Assembly (NCBI GenBank): GCA_964017185.1
Contig: OZ024871.1
Coordinates: 7,928,214 to 7,992,213 of the forward strand
Source: Rugalucina vietnamica
Taxonomy: Eukaryota > Mollusca > Bivalvia > Lucinida > Lucinidae
Reading direction: 5' to 3'
Length of the DNA: 64,000 nt
Shown here: positions 34,590-48,759 of the stretch, in pieces
How positions within the stretch are numbered: position 1 is the stretch's first letter
Layout: each line of letters starts with the position of its first letter
Notes under the pieces: model-generated
Seen by the model: only the letters and a program-made list of their open reading frames with translations
What the model was told of the DNA's origin: nothing
Databases searched by the model: none
Position numbers and translations under genes: made by a program

Positions 34590-34945
34590 AAATAAAAATT
34601 AAAACTGAGATCCTTTAAGAGCAGCGAACATATTAATGAGAGAGTGCATGGGCCATACCTCGGTTTCGACTTTTAAAGTCTCGGCAGTGACCCTTTAGAT
34701 TTGGCAACATGGAGCCAAAGAGAATGACTGAAATTTTGCATCTTTCAACATGGTAGTCGATACAAAGACTAGTATATTTCCAAATGGGACCAAATATATT
34801 AAACATTGGTAAGAAAGTGAATCTAAACCTTTAATTAATTTCTGATTTCTCAGAAAATCCTCGCTGATCTCAAAGGACCAAAAGGAAATATAACCTGCAC
34901 TATGGATGATGTAAGGGGAGATTTTTTAGGGCCGCCTTTATTTTC
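34590..34945 (+). other. Non-satellite island with an exon-like segment
   Basis: About 355 bp of unrelated sequence interrupts the array. It contains a pyrimidine tract and AG (TTTCTGATTTCTCAG, ending 34,853), 57 open bases (34,854-34,910; 19 codons, KILADLKGPKGNITCTMDD) and a donor-like GTAAGG. It could be a captured exon or chance. A GAGCAGCGAACAT word near 34,612 resembles the TIR of the TTAA element at 57,170. I do not recognise the peptide. Confidence 0.35.
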
Positions 34946-37900
34946 GCCTCTAATCGCTCCTGTTGATAAGGCCCCAGTGTTATATTTTATGAAAACCGCC
35001 CTATCAACACCTGTAATCACTCCTGTTGATTAGGCCATAGTGTTACATAGTACTACAATCCTCCACAGTGACCTGTCATTACTGCTGCTGATAAGGCCCC
35101 AAAGTTATTATGTATTACAAACGTCCCTGTCATCGCATGTAATCGCTCCTGCTGATAAGGTCCCAGAGTTATATCATACTGAAAACCCCCTATCATCACG
35201 TGTGACTACTACTGCGAATTAGCCCCAGTCTTTAGTTGTAGTATAAATGCCTCTATAATTGCCTGTAATCACTCCTGCTGATAAGGCCCCAGTTTCATAT
35301 AGCAAGACAAGCGTACCGGTCATCACCTGTAATCACTCCTGTTGATAAGGCCCCTAGTGCTATATAGTTCTACAAAACTACATGATAACGCCGCTGTCAT
35401 TGCCTGTAATTATTCCTGTTGATTAGGCCCCTAGTGTTATAATGTTAAACAAAACTCCCTATTAACGCCTCGTTTATCGCCTGTTATCACTCCTGTTGTA
35501 AAGGCGCCAATTTTACATAGCAATACTAGCGTGCCTTGAGTCGCCTGTAATCACTCCTGTTGATTAGTCCTAGTGTTATGTAGTACTACGTACCTCCCTT
35601 TCGTGACCTGTTATCACTTCTGCTGATTAGGCAATAGAGTTAAATTGTACTACAAATGCCCATATCATTGCCTGTTATCAGTTCTGCTGATACATCTGCA
35701 GAGTTATATTTATTTATAAACGCTTCTTTCAACGCATGTAGTCACATACTGCTAATAAGGCCAAAAAGTAATATTGTACTAAATGCGTCCCTATCATCGC
35801 CTGTAATCATTGCTACTGATTAGGCCCCAATACCTTGTTGTACTACAAATGTCACAAAAACGCCTCTCTCCTGATCTTTGCCCTCTTGTACATTTCTATT
35901 ATCTATTGTACTCACTCCTGCAGATAAGGTCCCAGTGTTATATAGTATGAAAACGTACCTGTCATCGCCTGTTATCACTCCTGTTGATTAGGCCCTGGTG
36001 TTATGTAGTACTACAAACCTAATGACCTGTTATCACTGCTGCTGATTAGGCTTTACTGTTATATTTTAATACAAATACCAAAATCATTGCCTGTAATGAC
36101 TCATGTTGATTCGGCCCCAGTGTAATATTGTACTTCAAACGCTCCTATCATCGTCTGAAATCACCCCTGCTGAATAGGCCCCAAATTTATATTGTACTAC
36201 AAAATTCACTATTGTCGCCTCTAATCGCTCCTGTTAATAAGCCCCAGAGTTATATTTATGTAAACGCCCCTACTAACACCTGTAATCACTCCTGTTGATT
36301 AGGCCATAGTGTTATATAGTACTACAATCCTCCATATAGTGACCTGTCATTACTGCTGCTGATAAGGCCCCAAAGATATAATGCATTACAAACGTCCCTG
36401 TCATCGCATGTAATCGCTGTTTTATTATACTAATAATATCATCACGTGTGATATTACCGCGAATTAGCCCAAGTCTTTAGTTGTACTATAAATGCTTCTA
36501 TAATCGCCCGTAATCACTCCTGCTGATAAGGCCCCAGTTTCATATAGCGAGACAAGCGTACCTGTCTTCACCTGTAATCTTTAAAATTTTACATAGCAAT
36601 ACAAGCGTGCCTTGAGTCGCCTGTTATCTCTCTTGTTGATAAGGCCCCGGTATTAAATTTTATTACAAACGCTGCTTTCATCGCCTGTAATCACTCCTGC
36701 TGAGTAGGCCCGAATGCGTAATTGTACTACAAACGTCACTTACATCGCATGTAAATTTCATCCCGTCATTTTTTGTACAACAAACGCCTCTATTAACTTC
36801 TGCAGTCACTCCTGCTGATAAGGTACCAGTGTTATATAGTAATAGAACGTGCTTTTCATCGCCTTTAATCACTCCTGCTGTTGGTAATGCCCTATTACTA
36901 CAAATACCCATATCATTGCCTGTAATCAGTCCTGTTGATAAGGCCCCTGTGTTCTATTGCTATACAAACGTGCATATCGTCGCCTGTAATCACTCCTGCT
37001 TCTTAGGCCTAGTGTTATGTAGTAAAACGTACCTCCCTTTCGTGACCTGTCATCACTCCTGCTGATTAGGCACTAGAGTTAATTTTTACTATAAATGCCC
37101 ATAACATTGCCTGTAATCATTCCAGCAGATAATTCTGCAGTGTTATATTTATTTACAAACGCTTCTTTCATCGCATGTAGTCACATCCTTCTGATTAGAC
37201 TCCAAAATAATATTGAACTAAATACGTCCCTATCATCGCCTGTAATCACTTCTGCTGAATAGGCCCCAGATCTATATTGTACTGCGAAATCCACTATTTT
37301 CGCCTATAATAGCTTTTATTATGATAAGTCCCCATCGTTATATTTAATGAAAACGCCCCTATCAACACCTGTAAGCACTCCTGTTGATTAGGCCATAATA
37401 CTATATAGTACTACAATCCTCCATATAGTGACCGGCCATTACTGCTGCTGATAAGGCCCCAAAGATATAATATATTACAAACGTCCCTGTCATCGCATGT
37501 AATCGCTCCTGCTGATAAGGGCCAGGTGTTTTATTATATTAAAAAGAAACTATCATCACGTGTGACTACAACTGCGAATTAGCCCCAGTCTTTAGTCTTT
37601 AGATTAAAAATGCCTCTATAATCGCCTATAATCACTCCTGCTGATAGGCCCCAGTTTCATATAGCAAGACAAGCGTTCCTGTCATCACCTGTAATCACTC
37701 CTGTTGTTGAGGCCCCTAATGTTATATAACTCTACAAAACTACATATTAACGCCTCAATTATTGCCCGTATTCACTCCCTGTTGATTAGGCCCCTTGTGT
37801 TATATAGTTAAATAAAACTTCCAATTAACGCCTCTTTCATCGCATGTAATCACTCCTGCTGTAAAGTCGCCAATTTCACAAAGCAATACAAGCGTGCCTT

Positions 37901-40900
37901 GAGTCGCATGTAATCACTCTTGCTGATAAGGCCCAGGTGTTATATTTTATTACAAAGGCTACTTTCATCGCCTGTAATCACTCCTGCTGATTAGGCCCCA
38001 AAGTAATATTGTAGTATAAACGTCCCTATCATCGCCTGTAATAACTCCTCCTGATTAGGCCCGAATGCGTTATGGTACTATTGCCATCACTTTCATCTCA
38101 TGTAACTACTCCTACAAATTAAGCCCCCGTCGTATTTAATACAACAAACACCTCTATTATCTTCTGCAGTCACTCCTGCTGATAAGGTCCTAGTGTTATA
38201 TAGTAATAGAACGTGCTTGTCATCGCCTGTAATCACTCCTCCTGTTGATTAGGTCCTAGTGAAAAATATTACTACAAATACCAATATCATTGCCTGTAAT
38301 CAGTCATGTTGATAAGGCCCCAGTGATATATTGTTATTCAAACGCTACTATAATCGTCTGTAAGCACCCCTGCTGATTATGCCGCAAACCTATTTTGTAT
38401 TATAAAAAGTTCTATCTTCGCCTTTAATCACTCCTGTTGATAAAGCCCCAGTGATATATTGTACTAAAACGCCCCTATCATCCCGTGTATTCACTTCTGT
38501 TGATTAGGCCGTTGTGTTATATTTTCTACAATCCTCCCTATCGTAACATATCATTATTGTTGCTGATAAGATCCGAAGGTTATAATGTACTACATCGCCT
38601 GTATCTACTACTGGAAAGTATGCAACCGAGATATTTTGTACCACAAATGCCTCTATTATCGCCTGTTATCACTCCTGCTGATAAGGTTCCAGTGCTATAT
38701 AGTAACACAAACCTGCCTGTCGTCACCTGTAATCACTCCTGTTAATTAGGCCTAGTGTTATGTAGTACTACGTATCTTCTTGTCGTGACCTCTTATCACT
38801 CCTGTTGATTAGGCACTACAGTTAAATTGTCCTGTAAATGCCCTTATCATTGCCTGTAATCACTCCTGTTGATAAGGCTCCACAAACTACTCTTTTATCT
38901 TCTGTATTCACTCCTGCTGATAAAGTCCAAGTGTTAGACAGTATTTAAACGTACCTGTCGTGGCCTTTTATCACTCCTGTTGATTATGCCCTGGCGTTAC
39001 GTAGTAATACAAACCTCCCTATCATGACCTGTAATCACTGCAGCTAATTAGGCACTAGCGTTACATTATATTACATTGCCTGTTATGACTACTGTTCATC
39101 AGGCCCCAGTGTTATATTGTACAACATACACTCCTATCATCGTCTGAAATCACCCCTGCTGATTAGGCACCAAATTTAAATTGTACTACAATATCAAGTA
39201 TCTTCGCCTTTAATCACCCCTTTTGATAAGGCCCAGTGTTATATTTTTATTAAAACGCCCCTATCAGCCCCTGTAATCACTCCTGTTGATTAGGCCTTTG
39301 TGTCATATAGCACTATAATCCTGCCTATAGTGGCCTGTCATTACTGCTGCTAATTAAGCATCAAAGTTATAATATACTACAATCGTCCTTGTCATGGCAG
39401 GTAAAACTCCCTATCATCACCTGTAACTACTCCTGCGAATTATCCCCAGTCTCCAGTTGTACTTTTAACGCCTCTATCATTGCATGTAATTACTCCTGAT
39501 GATACGGCCCCCAGTTATCATATAGCAATACAAGCGTACCTGCCATCGCATGTGATCACTCCTAGTTGATTAGACCCCTTGTGTTATATACTTCTACAAA
39601 ACTCCGTATAAATGCCTCTTTGATCGCCTGTAATCACTCTTGCTGAAAAGACGACAGTTTTATATAGCAATACAAGCGTGCCTTGCCTAGCCTGTAATAA
39701 CTCTGGTTGATAAAGCCCAAGTGTTATATTGTATTATAAACGCTACTTTCATCGCCTGTAATCACTCCTGCTGATTAGGCCCAAAAGTAACATTGTACTA
39801 CAAACGCCCATGTCATCGCCTATAATCACTACTCCTAATTAGGCCCCAATGCTTTATTGTACTACAAACGTCACTATCATCGCGTGTATGTCCCGTTATT
39901 TTCGTACAACGAACGCTTCTATTATATTCTGTAATCACTCCTGCTCATCAGGTCCCAGTGTTATTTAGTAATACAACGTGACTGTCATGCCGGTAATCAC
40001 TCCTGTTGATAAGGCCCTTGTGGTGTGTAGTAATACAAACCTCCCTATCATTACCTGAAATCACTGCTGCTGATTAGTCACTACTGTTATATTGTACTAC
40101 AAATACCCATATCATTGCACGTAAAAACTCCTATTCATTAGGCCCAAATGTGATATTGTACTTCAAACGCTCCTACCATCGTCTGAAATAACACCTACTG
40201 ATAAGGCCATGCATTTATATTGTACTACAAAATCGACTATATTCGCCTTTTATCACTCCTGTTGATAAGGCCCCAGTTTTACAAAGCAATGCAGGTCTGC
40301 CTGTAATTGCCTGTAATCACTCCTGCTGATTACACCTCAGTGTAACATGGTACTGCAAATGCTACTTTCGTAGCCTGTAATCACTCTTGCTGATTAGCCC
40401 CCAAATGAATATTTTACTACAAACGCCCCTATCATCGCCTGTTATCACTCATTCTGATTACAGGACCTGTAGACCCCAATGCTTTTATTGTACTACAAAC
40501 GTCACTTGTAGTTACTCCTGCAAACTATGCCCACGTCATATTTTGTACATCAAACGCCTTTATTATCTTCTGTAATCACTCATGCTAAAAAGGTCCCAGT
40601 GTGATATAGTTAAAAAACGTACATATCATCGCCTGTTATCACTCCTGTTGATAAGGTCCTAGTGTTATGTAGTACTTCAAAGCTCTTTATCGTAACCTGT
40701 AATCACTGCAGTTGATTAGGCACTAGCGTTACATTGTACTACTAAAACCCATACCATTGCCTGTTATGACTACTGTTCATTAGGCCCCCGTGTTATATTG
40801 TACTAAATACGCTCACTGTCATCGTCTTAAATCACCCCTGCTGATAAGGCCCCAAATTTATATTGTTCTACAAAATCCACTATATTCTCTTTTAATCACT

Positions 40901-40920
40901 CCAGCTGATAAGACCCTAGT

Positions 40921-40922
<2 letters not shown>

Positions 40923-40969
<47 letters not shown>
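40923..40969 (+). repeat. Poly-T tract (~47) in the satellite
   Basis: A long T homopolymer followed by ATTATTATTAAAAGG. It may be the A-tail of a lost retroposon on the minus strand, or slippage. The length is uncertain in any assembly. Confidence 0.6.
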
Positions 40970-40971
<2 letters not shown>

Positions 40972-42029
40972 TATTATTAAAAGGCCCCTATCAGCACCTG
41001 TAATCACCCCTGTTGATTAGGCCGTAGTGTCATTGTCATATAATACAACAAAACTCCCGAAAGTGACCTGTCATTACTGCTGCTGATAAGGCCCCAAAGC
41101 TATAATGTACTACAAACGTCCCTGTCATCGCATGTTATTACTCCTGCTGATTAGGTCCCAGTGTTACATTGCTCCGAAACCCCCATCATCACCTGTAACT
41201 ACTCCTGCGAATTAGCCCAAGTATCCAGTTGCACTATAAACGCCTCTATCATAGACTGTAATCACTCCTGCTGATAAGACCCCAGTTTCGTATAGCTATA
41301 CAAGCGTGTCTGTCATCGCCTGTAAACACTACTATTTATTAGGCCCCAAGTGTTACTAAGTTCTTCAAAACTACATATCAACGCCTCTGTAGTCGCCTGT
41401 AATCACTCCTGTTGATTAGGCCCCTAGTGTTGAATAGTTCTACAATACTCCCTATAAACGCCTCTATCATCGCATGTAATCACTCTTGCTGAAAAGTCGC
41501 CAGTTTTATATAGCAAATCAAGCGTGCCTTGCCTCGCCTATAATTACTCTTGTAATAAGGCCCCGGTGTTATATTGTGTATTACAAAGGCTACTTTCATC
41601 GCCTGTAATCTTTTCTGCTGATTAGGCCCAAAAGTAATATTGTACTACAAACGCCCCTACCCTGACCTGTAATCACTGCTGCTGATAAGGTACTAGTGTT
41701 ATATGGTACTACGAATACCCATATAATTGCCTTAATGACCCCTGCTGATTAGGCCCAAAATCTGTATTGTACGACAAAATCCACTATCTTCGCCTTAAAT
41801 CACTCATGCTGATAAGGCTCCAATGTAATACTTTAATTAAACGCACCTATCAGTGCCTGAAATCATCTCTGTTCATTAGGTCGTTGTGTTACATATTTCT
41901 AAATAAACTTCATATAAACACATCTTTCTTCGCATTAAAGTACTCCTGTTGATAGGCTCCAGAGTCATATTGAATTACAAACGCTACGTTCATTGCCTCT
42001 ATTCAATCTTTCTGATTGGGCTTTTGTAA

Positions 42030-42110
42030 TACAATATAACACTGGGGCCTATCAACAGGAGTGATTACAGGCGAGGAAAGGCACGCTTGTATTGCTATGT
42101 AGTGTTATAT
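42030..42110 (-). repeat. Short inverted satellite segment
   Basis: Reads ACAATATAACACTGGGGCC, CAACAGGAGTGATTACAGGCG and TTGTATTGCTATGTAG, the complement of the monomer, within an otherwise forward array. Confidence 0.65.
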
Positions 42111-42647
42111 AGTACTACAATCTTTCTATAGTGTCCTGTAATTTCCGCTGCTGAAAAGCCTCCCGTGTTATATTTTATTAAACACCCCTATCAGCGCCCG
42201 TAATCAATCCTGTTGATTAGGTAGTAGTGTTGCTAAAACAATTCTAAAAACTTCATATAAACACATCTTTCATCGCATTAAAGCACACCTGTTGATAGGC
42301 TCCAGAGTAATATTGAATTACAAACGCTACTTTCATCACCTGTAATCAATCCTTCTGATTATGCCCAATAGAAATATTGTACAAACAATGCCCCTATCAT
42401 CCCCTGTTATCACTCCTTCTGATTAGGCTCCAATGTTTTATTGTTCTTCGAACGTCACTATCATCGCCAGTAACTATATGCACTCCTGCAAATTGTACCC
42501 CCGTCACGTTTTGTACCACAAACGTCTTTATTTTCTTATGTAATCATTCCTGCTGATAAGGTCTCAGTGTAATGTAGTAATAAAACGTGCGTGTTTTCGC
42601 CTATGATCACTCCTGTTGATTAGGCACTAGTGTTATGAAGTACTGTA

Positions 42648-42731
42648 AAAAGGTACAAGTAGGCATAGATCATGAAAATGCGCAATCAGAAAAAAGATTC
42701 CCACTCCAAAAACTGAGGTTGGAAACAAACT
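42648..42731 (+). mobile_element. X1 fragment inside the satellite
   Basis: AAAAGGTACAAGTAGGCA, GAAAATGCGCAATCAG and GATTCCCACTCCAAAAAC match X1 at 15,345-15,420 and 15,945-16,025. It inserts within a monomer. A shorter X1-like phrase (CTCCTGATCTTTGCCCTC) also lies near 35,872. Confidence 0.6.
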
Positions 42732-45700
42732 TCCTACAAACCTCCCTAGAACCTTAACCTGTAATCACTGCAGCTGATAAGGCATTAGTGTTATATTGAA
42801 ATAAAACTACCCATATTATTGCCTGTAATGACTCCTGTTGATTAGGCACTAGTGTCATATTTACTTCATACTCTGCTATCATCGTATGAAATCACGCCTG
42901 CTGATAAGGCCCAAAATTTAGATTGTATTACAAATCCACTACCTTCGCCATTACTCACTCCTGGTGATTAGGGCCCAGTCTTTTATTAAAACGCCCCTAT
43001 CAGCCCCTATAATCACCCTTGTTGATTATGCCATAGTGTTATGTAGTACTACAATCCTCCCTATACTGACCTGTCATTACAGCTGCTCATAAGGTCCCAA
43101 AACTGTATGTACTACAAACGCCCCAGTCATCGCATGCAATTACCCATGCTGATTAGGTCCCAGTGTTATATTTTACTAAAAACCCCACCTGTGACTACTC
43201 CTGCGAATTAGCCCCAGTCTTAAGTTGAACTATAAACGCCTCTAATATCGCCTGTAATCACTGCTAATAAGGCCCCAGTTTCATATATCAATACAAGCGT
43301 GTCTGTCATCGCCGGTAATCACTCCTGCTGATTAGACCCCTAGTGTTATATAGATCTACAAAACTCCCTATAAATGCCTTTTTAATCGCCTGTAATCGTA
43401 CCTGCCCTGCGAAAAAGGCCTAAGTTTTATAACGCAATACAAGCGTGCCTTTCCTCGCCTGTACAAAAATACATATCAACACCTCTTTCATCGCCAGTAA
43501 TCACTCCTGTTGATACGGCCCCTATAATCACTCCTGCTGTAAAGGCGCCAATTTTACATATCAATACAAGCGTGCCTTGAGTCGCATGTAATCACTCTTG
43601 TTGATAAGGCCCCGGTGTAAAATTTTAGTATAAACGCTGCTTTCATCGCCTGTAATCACTCATGCTGATTAGGCCCCAAAGTAATATTGTACTACAAACG
43701 CCCCTTTCATCGCCTGTAAAAACTCCTCCTTATTAGGCCCGAATGCGTTATTGTACTTCAAACGTCAAGTTCATCGCATGTAACTACTCCTGCAAATTAT
43801 ACCCCTGTCATAATAAGGCCCCAGTGAAATAGTGTTATACAAACGTGCCTATCGACGCCTGTAATCACTCCTGTTGATTAGTCCTAGTGTTATGTAGTAC
43901 TACGTACCTCCCTTTCGTGACTTTTTATCACTTCTGCTGATTAGGCACTAGAGTTTAATTGTACTACAAATGCCCATATCATTGCTTGTAATCAGTCCTG
44001 CTGATAAATCTGCAGTCTTATGTTTATTTACAAACGCTTCTTTCAATGCATGAAGTCACATACTGCTGATAAGAGCCGAAAGTAATAATGAACTAAATGC
44101 GTCCCTATTATCACTTCTACTGATTAGGCCCCAATACCTTATTGTACTACAAACGCCACAAAAACGCCGCTATTATCTTCTGTACTCACTCCTGCTGATA
44201 AGGTCACAGTGTTATATAGTATAAAAACGTACCTGTCATCGCTTGTTATCACTCCTGTTGATTAGGCCCTGGTGTTATGTAGTACTACAAACCTGATGAC
44301 CTGTAATCACTGCTGCTGATTAGGCTTTACTGTTATATTTTACTACAAATACCAATATCATTGCCCGTAATGACTCGTGTTGATTAGGCCCCAGTGTAAT
44401 ATTGTACTTCAAACGCTCCTATCATCGTCTGAAATCACCCCTGTTGAATAGGCCCCAAATTTATATTGTACTACAAAATCCACTATTTTCGCCTCTCATC
44501 ACTCCTGTTGATAAGGCCCCAGTGTTATATATAATAACCCCCATCAACACCTGTAATCACTCCTGTTGATTAGGCCATAGTGTTATATAATACTTCAATC
44601 CACCTGTCATAACTGCTGCTGATTATGCCCCAAAGATATAATGTATTTATTATAAACGTCCCTGTCATCGCATGTAAACGCTCCTGCTGATAAGGTCCCA
44701 GTGTTATATCATACTGAAAACCCCCTATCATCACGTGTGACTACTACAGCGAATTAGCCCCAGTCTTTAGTTGTACTATAAGTGCCTCTATAATTGCCTG
44801 TAATCACTCCTGCTGATAAGGCCCCAGTTTCATATAGCAAGACAAGCGTACCTGTCATCACATGTAATCACTACTGGTCATAAGGCTCCTAGTGCTACAT
44901 GTATATAGTTCTACAAAACTACATATTAACGCCTCTGTCATTGCCTGTAATCACTCCGGTTGATTAGGCCCCTAGTGTTATATAGTCAAACAAAACTCCC
45001 TATTAACGCCTCTTTCATCGCCTGTAATCACTACTGCTGTAAAGGCGCCAATTTTAAATAGCAATACAAGCATGCATTGCGTCGCCTGTAATCACTCTTG
45101 TTGATAAGGCCCCGGTGTAAAATTTTATTACAAACGTTGCTTTTATCGCCTGTAATCACTCCTGCTGAATATGCCCCAAAATAATAGTGTAATAAAAACG
45201 CCCCTATCATCGCCTGTAAAAACCCCTCCTTATTAGGCCCGAATGCGTTATTGTACTACAAACGTCACTTTCATCGCATGTAACTACTCCTGCAAATTAT
45301 ACCCCTGTCATATTTTGTACAACAAACGCCTCTAATATCTTCTGCAGTCACTCCTGCTGATAATATTCCAGTGTTATATAGTAATAGAACGTGCTTGTCA
45401 TCGCCTGTAATCACTCCTGCTGCTGATTAAGCCCTAGTGAAATATATTACTACAAATACCCATATCATTGCCTGTAATCACTCCTGTTGATAAGGCCCCA
45501 GTGAAATAGTGTTATACAAACGTGCCTATCGACGCCTGTAATCACTCCTGTTGATTAGTCCTAGTGTTATGTTGTATTACGTACCTCCCTTTCGTGACCT
45601 GTTACCACTTCTGCTGATTAGGCACTAGAGTTAAATTATACTACAAATGCCCATATCATTGCCTGTAATCAGTCCTGCTGATAAATCTACAGTGTTATAT

Positions 45701-46550
45701 TTATTTACAAATGCATCTTTCAACGCATGAAGTCACATCCTGCTGATAAGGCCCCAAAGTAATATTGAACTAAATGCGTCCCTATCATCGCCTGTAATCA
45801 CTCCTACTGATTAAGCCCCAATACCTTACTGTACTACAAACTTCACAAAAACGCTGCTATTATCTTCTGTACTCACTCCTGCTGATAAGGTCCCAGTGTT
45901 ATATAGTATGAAAACGAACCGGTCATCGCATGTTATCACTCCTGTTGATTAGGCCCTGGTGTTATGTAGTACTACAAACCTAATGACCTGTAATCACTGC
46001 TGCTGATTAGGCTTTACTGTTATATTTTAATACAAATACCAATATCATTGCCTGCAATGACTCATGTTGATAAGGCCCCAGCGTAATATTGTACTTCAAA
46101 CGCTCCTATCATTGTCTGAAATCACCCCTGCTGAATAGGCCCCAAATTAATATTGTACTACAAAATGCAATGTTTTCGCCTCTAATCGCTCCTGTTGATA
46201 AGGCTCCAGTGTTATATTTTATGAAAAAAAACAAAAACTATTAACACCTGTAATCACTCCTGTTGATTAGGCCATAGTGTTATATAGTATTACAGTCCTC
46301 CATATAGTGACCTGTCATAACTGCTGCTGATAAGGCCCCAAAGTTATAATGTATTACAAACGTCCCTGTCATAGCATTTAATGGCTCCTGCTGATAATGT
46401 CCCAGTGTTATATCATACTGAAAACCCCCTATCATCACGTGGGATTACTACTGCGAATTAGCCCCAGTCTTTAGTTGTACTATAAATGCCTAGATAACTG
46501 CATGTAATCACTCCTGCTGATAAGGCCCCAGTTTCATTTAGCAAGACAAG

Positions 46551-46760
46551 TAATTTCGGTAATTGTATTGTCGAGAGAACTTAATTTTCGCGAATATTCC
46601 GAATTCGATGCCTCGCGAGTTCAAGTTTCTCACTAATAATTAATTCATTTAGGCCATAAAGACTACTGTTCGCGAATTCAAAACATCGCAAATAATTTTG
46701 AAATAGAAAATTCGCGAAAGAAAAGTCACGCGAAAATTTCAGGATATACAGAATTGTACT
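46551..46760. repeat. TTCGCGAA-rich insertion
   Basis: About 200 bp with inverted AATTTTCGCGAA / TTCGCGAAA and GTCACGCGAAAATT words replaces part of the satellite. It is probably a small hairpin MITE. The minus-strand frame at 46,581 is not a gene. Confidence 0.45.
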
Positions 46761-46904
46761 ACAAATACCACTTTTTCGCATGGACTTACTTCTGCTGATT
46801 GTGCTCCAGTGTTATATTGTACTAAACATCCCTATTCTCGCCTGTAATCACTCCCGCTGATTAGACCCCCAATGTAATATTGTAATCGAAACTTAGTTAA
46901 AATC

Positions 46905-47784
46905 ACATGCAATCTCTCCTCCTGAAAGACTTATTACCGTCGATCATTTGTAGCAGTAGTTATAGGCAATGATATAACAATATAACACTGAGGCCTAATG
47001 AGCAGTAGTGATAGCAGGAGACGATAGGATGGTGTGTAGTGTGATATAAATTTGGTACAGGTCACCATGGGACGATTTGTAGTACTATATAAAACCAAGG
47101 ACTAATCAACAGGAGTAATCAAATGCAATGATAAGTTAGTGTTAAAGTACTGAGTAGAAAATAATAAGTAAAGTTAATATGTGGGCCCGCCTCTTCTGAT
47201 ATTGACTTCTATTGGATTAAATGTTACAAAAAATTCAAAAGAAAAACAGAAAGTCATACTACAAGGGTCTTTGTAGTACAATATAACACAGGGGGTGGGG
47301 GGCTTCTCAGCAGCGGTTATGACAAAAGGTCACGAAAATACCTTGTAGTACTATATAACGCTACGGCGTAATCAACAGGATGAAAGAGGCGAAAAAAGAG
47401 GGGTTTCTAGTGGTGCCTAATCAGCAGGAGTAATAACAGTTCATGATATTGAGTTTTAATACTATATTCATGTAACACTATAAATTATGGCAATGGGGTC
47501 TTATCGACAGAAGTGATTGCAGCCGATGATAGAGAAATTTGAATTACAATATAAGACTGGGACCTCATTAACAGGAATGATTACAGGTAATGATAGGGAC
47601 GTTTGTAGTACTTTATATAACTGGGCCTATTTCACATGAGAGATTACAGACTATAAGGGGGTTTCTCGTAAATATAGCAATGTGCGTAATTAGTAGGGGT
47701 GATTACAGGCGATGACAGGCACGTTTGTATTGCTATATACTTCTTCAGCCTAACCAGCAAGAGTGATTACATGCAATAGAACAT
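46905..47784 (-). repeat. Oppositely oriented satellite arm, part 1
   Basis: Monomers appear as complements (for example GTAGTACAATATAACAC, TGATTACAGGCGATGA). They are more diverged and less regular than the forward array. At 47,135-47,263 there is a deleted copy of the composite foldback insertion, again at the same monomer position but in reverse orientation. The arm is cut by a LINE fragment from about 47,785. Confidence 0.7.
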
Positions 47785-48620
47785 AACAGAAAAGACCAGA
47801 AAGTTTATGGACGACGGACGTCTTAATAAGAAGGTTTATAAGTGGGCTCTCAGAGTTTCGGATAATAATTGTAGAAATTGGTGTTTTAGGGTCCGTAAAA
47901 TGTTTAAAGAAAGTCAAATGGAACATTTATTTTCCGGGGTATATTTTTCCGTTGTAAATAAAGGATATGTGGTTGCATCAATTCAAGACTCGATACATCA
48001 TAAATTCTTGAGCAAATGGTCCACGGATGTTAACAGAGATATTTCTCAGAAAAGAACGGGTCGTAATAAACTAAGAACATATAAACAGTTTAAACAAATT
48101 TACCGCACAGAATGTTATGCAACAATGTTTTTACCCTTCAAACGTTTGCTAAATTTAGGTGTGGCGTTGCGCCACTGAGGCTTGAAACGGGACGCTATGA
48201 GAGATTATCACCAGAACAAAGAACTTGTTTTTATTGTACTGATTGTATAGAATCTGAAGAACATGTATTGCTGTCGTGTCCAGTATATGACGATCTAAGG
48301 CTAACTGTGGAAAGTGTTATCAAGTCTGGATATGCTGAATATGATTCTCTTACAAACCGTGATTAGAGGAATCTACTATGCTTATGTGATAAGATGTTCT
48401 GCCAAAATCTGCTCCGATATTTTAGACAGACGTCAGTATTTGATCTACAAATAACAAATTTTAACATGTTGATATTTTAACATGTATAGTCTCTTATAAT
48501 TGTATATAGAATGGCATGGTTAATTTTTATTAGCATTTTTTTATTATGCATATATGTAATATGTTGTTAACCATGACGAGACTTTGATAAACTAATAAAT
48601 TACAAATTACATGACTTAAG
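47785..48620 (+). mobile_element. 5'-truncated LINE (3' end only)
   Basis: Plus-strand LINE tail inserted in the inverted satellite. It contains the last ~190 codons of ORF2 (47,807-48,366, one frameshift) and a 3' UTR ending GACTTTGATAAACTAATAAATTACA at about 48,610. It belongs to a different LINE family from the one at 22/54 kb, judging by the different C-terminal sequence. Exact ends and target duplication could not be fixed. Confidence 0.65.
47807..48366 (+). pseudogene. LINE ORF2 C-terminal fragment
   Basis: The first frame (47,807-48,178) ends in a region matching the LINE pattern before the C-terminal zinc-binding tail. A single frameshift near 48,130 moves to FAKFRCGVAPLRLETGRY, then RTCFYCTDCIESEEHVLLSCP, a Cys-Cys-His-Cys arrangement usual at the end of LINE reverse transcriptases, and VYDDLR. 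The stop is at 48,366. The polymerase domain proper is absent, so it is a dead fragment. Confidence 0.75.
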
Positions 48621-48759
48621 CACAATAGCTCATCGTCAACAACAATGTATATAAACAAACAAGTACACATGCATTTAGAATAATTACAAAACAATAAATA
48701 TGGTACCTAGCACAACATACATATATGTTTGTATAACTATTATTACACTTTGGCTTAAT

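Larger units (their letters stand above)
26060..46550 (+). repeat. ~65 bp satellite array with higher-order structure (~20 kb)
   Basis: The monomer is ~64-66 bp: TACTACAAACGCCCCTATCA, then TCGCCTGTAATCACTCCTG, then CTGATTAGGCCCC and a variable AGTGTTATATTG part. Neighbouring monomers differ clearly, but variants recur in a fixed order. Using the variant containing TAGAACGTGC as a landmark, copies fall at 26,841, 28,354, 30,347, 31,858 and 33,848. These are alternating blocks of ~1.51 and ~1.99 kb, giving a ~3.5 kb higher-order unit (about 54 monomers). From about 34.6 kb the order is looser and copies are more diverged. Breaks: 28,620, 32,125, 34,590, a T-run at 40,923, an inverted piece at 42,030, and an X1 fragment at 42,648. 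No coding potential. Confidence 0.9.

Noticed and set aside
26060..46550. CRISPR-like array of regular repeats
   Set aside because: The repeats are head-to-tail variable monomers without unique spacers, in a eukaryotic context full of transposons. This is satellite DNA.
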